DNA of 40,990 bases, taken from the NCBI GenBank assembly GCA_964355075.1, contig CAYHCF010000028.1:1-40990 (forward strand), given 5' to 3'. How positions within the stretch are numbered: position 1 is the first letter of the stretch; each line of letters begins with the position of its first letter. The stretch is from B1 sp964355075 (GTDB taxonomy: Bacteria > Bacteroidota > Bacteroidia > UKL13-3). Shown here in pieces: positions 40,925 to 40,990 of the stretch. The notes below the pieces were generated by a model that was not told where the DNA came from, ran no database searches, and saw only the letters and a program-made list of their open reading frames with translations. Made by a program: the position numbers and the translations under genes.

Positions 40925-40990
40925 TGGATGACAATTTTTGCTGTCATAGTGAGCCTGTCGAGTAGTGAGCCTGTCGAGTAGTGAGCCTGT
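40925..40990. repeat. GGATGACA palindromic element with 16-bp tandem units
   Basis: TGGATGACAATTTTTGCTGT and TCATAGTGAGCCTGTCGA match the right half of the element at 30197-30246. A 16-bp unit TAGTGAGCCTGTCGAG starting at 40947 then repeats (40947, 40963, 40979) and continues past the window edge. Confidence 0.85.

Overview
The window is a chromosomal segment of a Bacteroidota bacterium, finer placement uncertain. The evidence is type IX secretion (T9SS) C-terminal sorting domains, a GEVED domain, a DUF5777 beta-barrel, LytS/LytTR regulation with a Reg_prop propeller, lipoproteins and promoters of the TTG-N17..19-TAnnTTTG type. Base composition is moderately AT-rich and AT-richer between genes. 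No tRNA, rRNA, CRISPR array or intact transposase was recognised.

Layout. (1) 1-11638, minus: one uninterrupted reading frame of at least 3,879 codons that runs off the left edge, a giant secreted repeat protein with an N-terminal signal, a fibronectin-III-like domain, five large beta-rich modules and a GEVED domain. (2) 12203-15596, minus: an OmpA-type outer-membrane protein with three tandem barrel-like domains, and a small TPR protein. (3) 15652-19529, plus: etfB-etfA, a heptanucleotide array, then a bifunctional-nuclease/UVR protein and a concentrative nucleoside transporter. (4) 19530-20787: repeat-rich DNA around an orphan HsdR N-terminal-like protein. (5) 20788-27730: two T9SS cargo proteins, gmd (GDP-mannose dehydratase) and an orphan LuxR-type response regulator. 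(6) 27731-30257: heptanucleotide arrays, a nested inverted-repeat element, ssb and recA. (7) 30258-38375, minus: a nine-gene cassette of four predicted haem lipoproteins, two YceI proteins, a DUF5777 barrel and a LytS/LytTR two-component pair. (8) 38439-40820: mlaF, mlaE and a short-chain dehydrogenase, followed by another heptanucleotide array and a palindromic repeat.

The most interesting candidate system is the nine-gene cassette at 30.2-38.4 kb. It has about seven predicted haem sites on four lipoproteins, an outer-membrane barrel and two paralogous lipocalin-like YceI proteins, with its own propeller-type sensor kinase and LytTR regulator inside the same strand-uniform block. A hairpin terminator separates it into two units: cytochrome-YceI-kinase-regulator and cytochrome-cytochrome-cytochrome-barrel-YceI. 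I infer an envelope redox or electron-transfer function under dedicated control; the substrate cannot be read from the sequence.

The second theme is repeat biology. At least five intergenic arrays have an exact 7-bp period but belong to three unrelated sequence families. Most sit immediately after a stop codon, and three stand next to palindromic GGATGACA-type elements.
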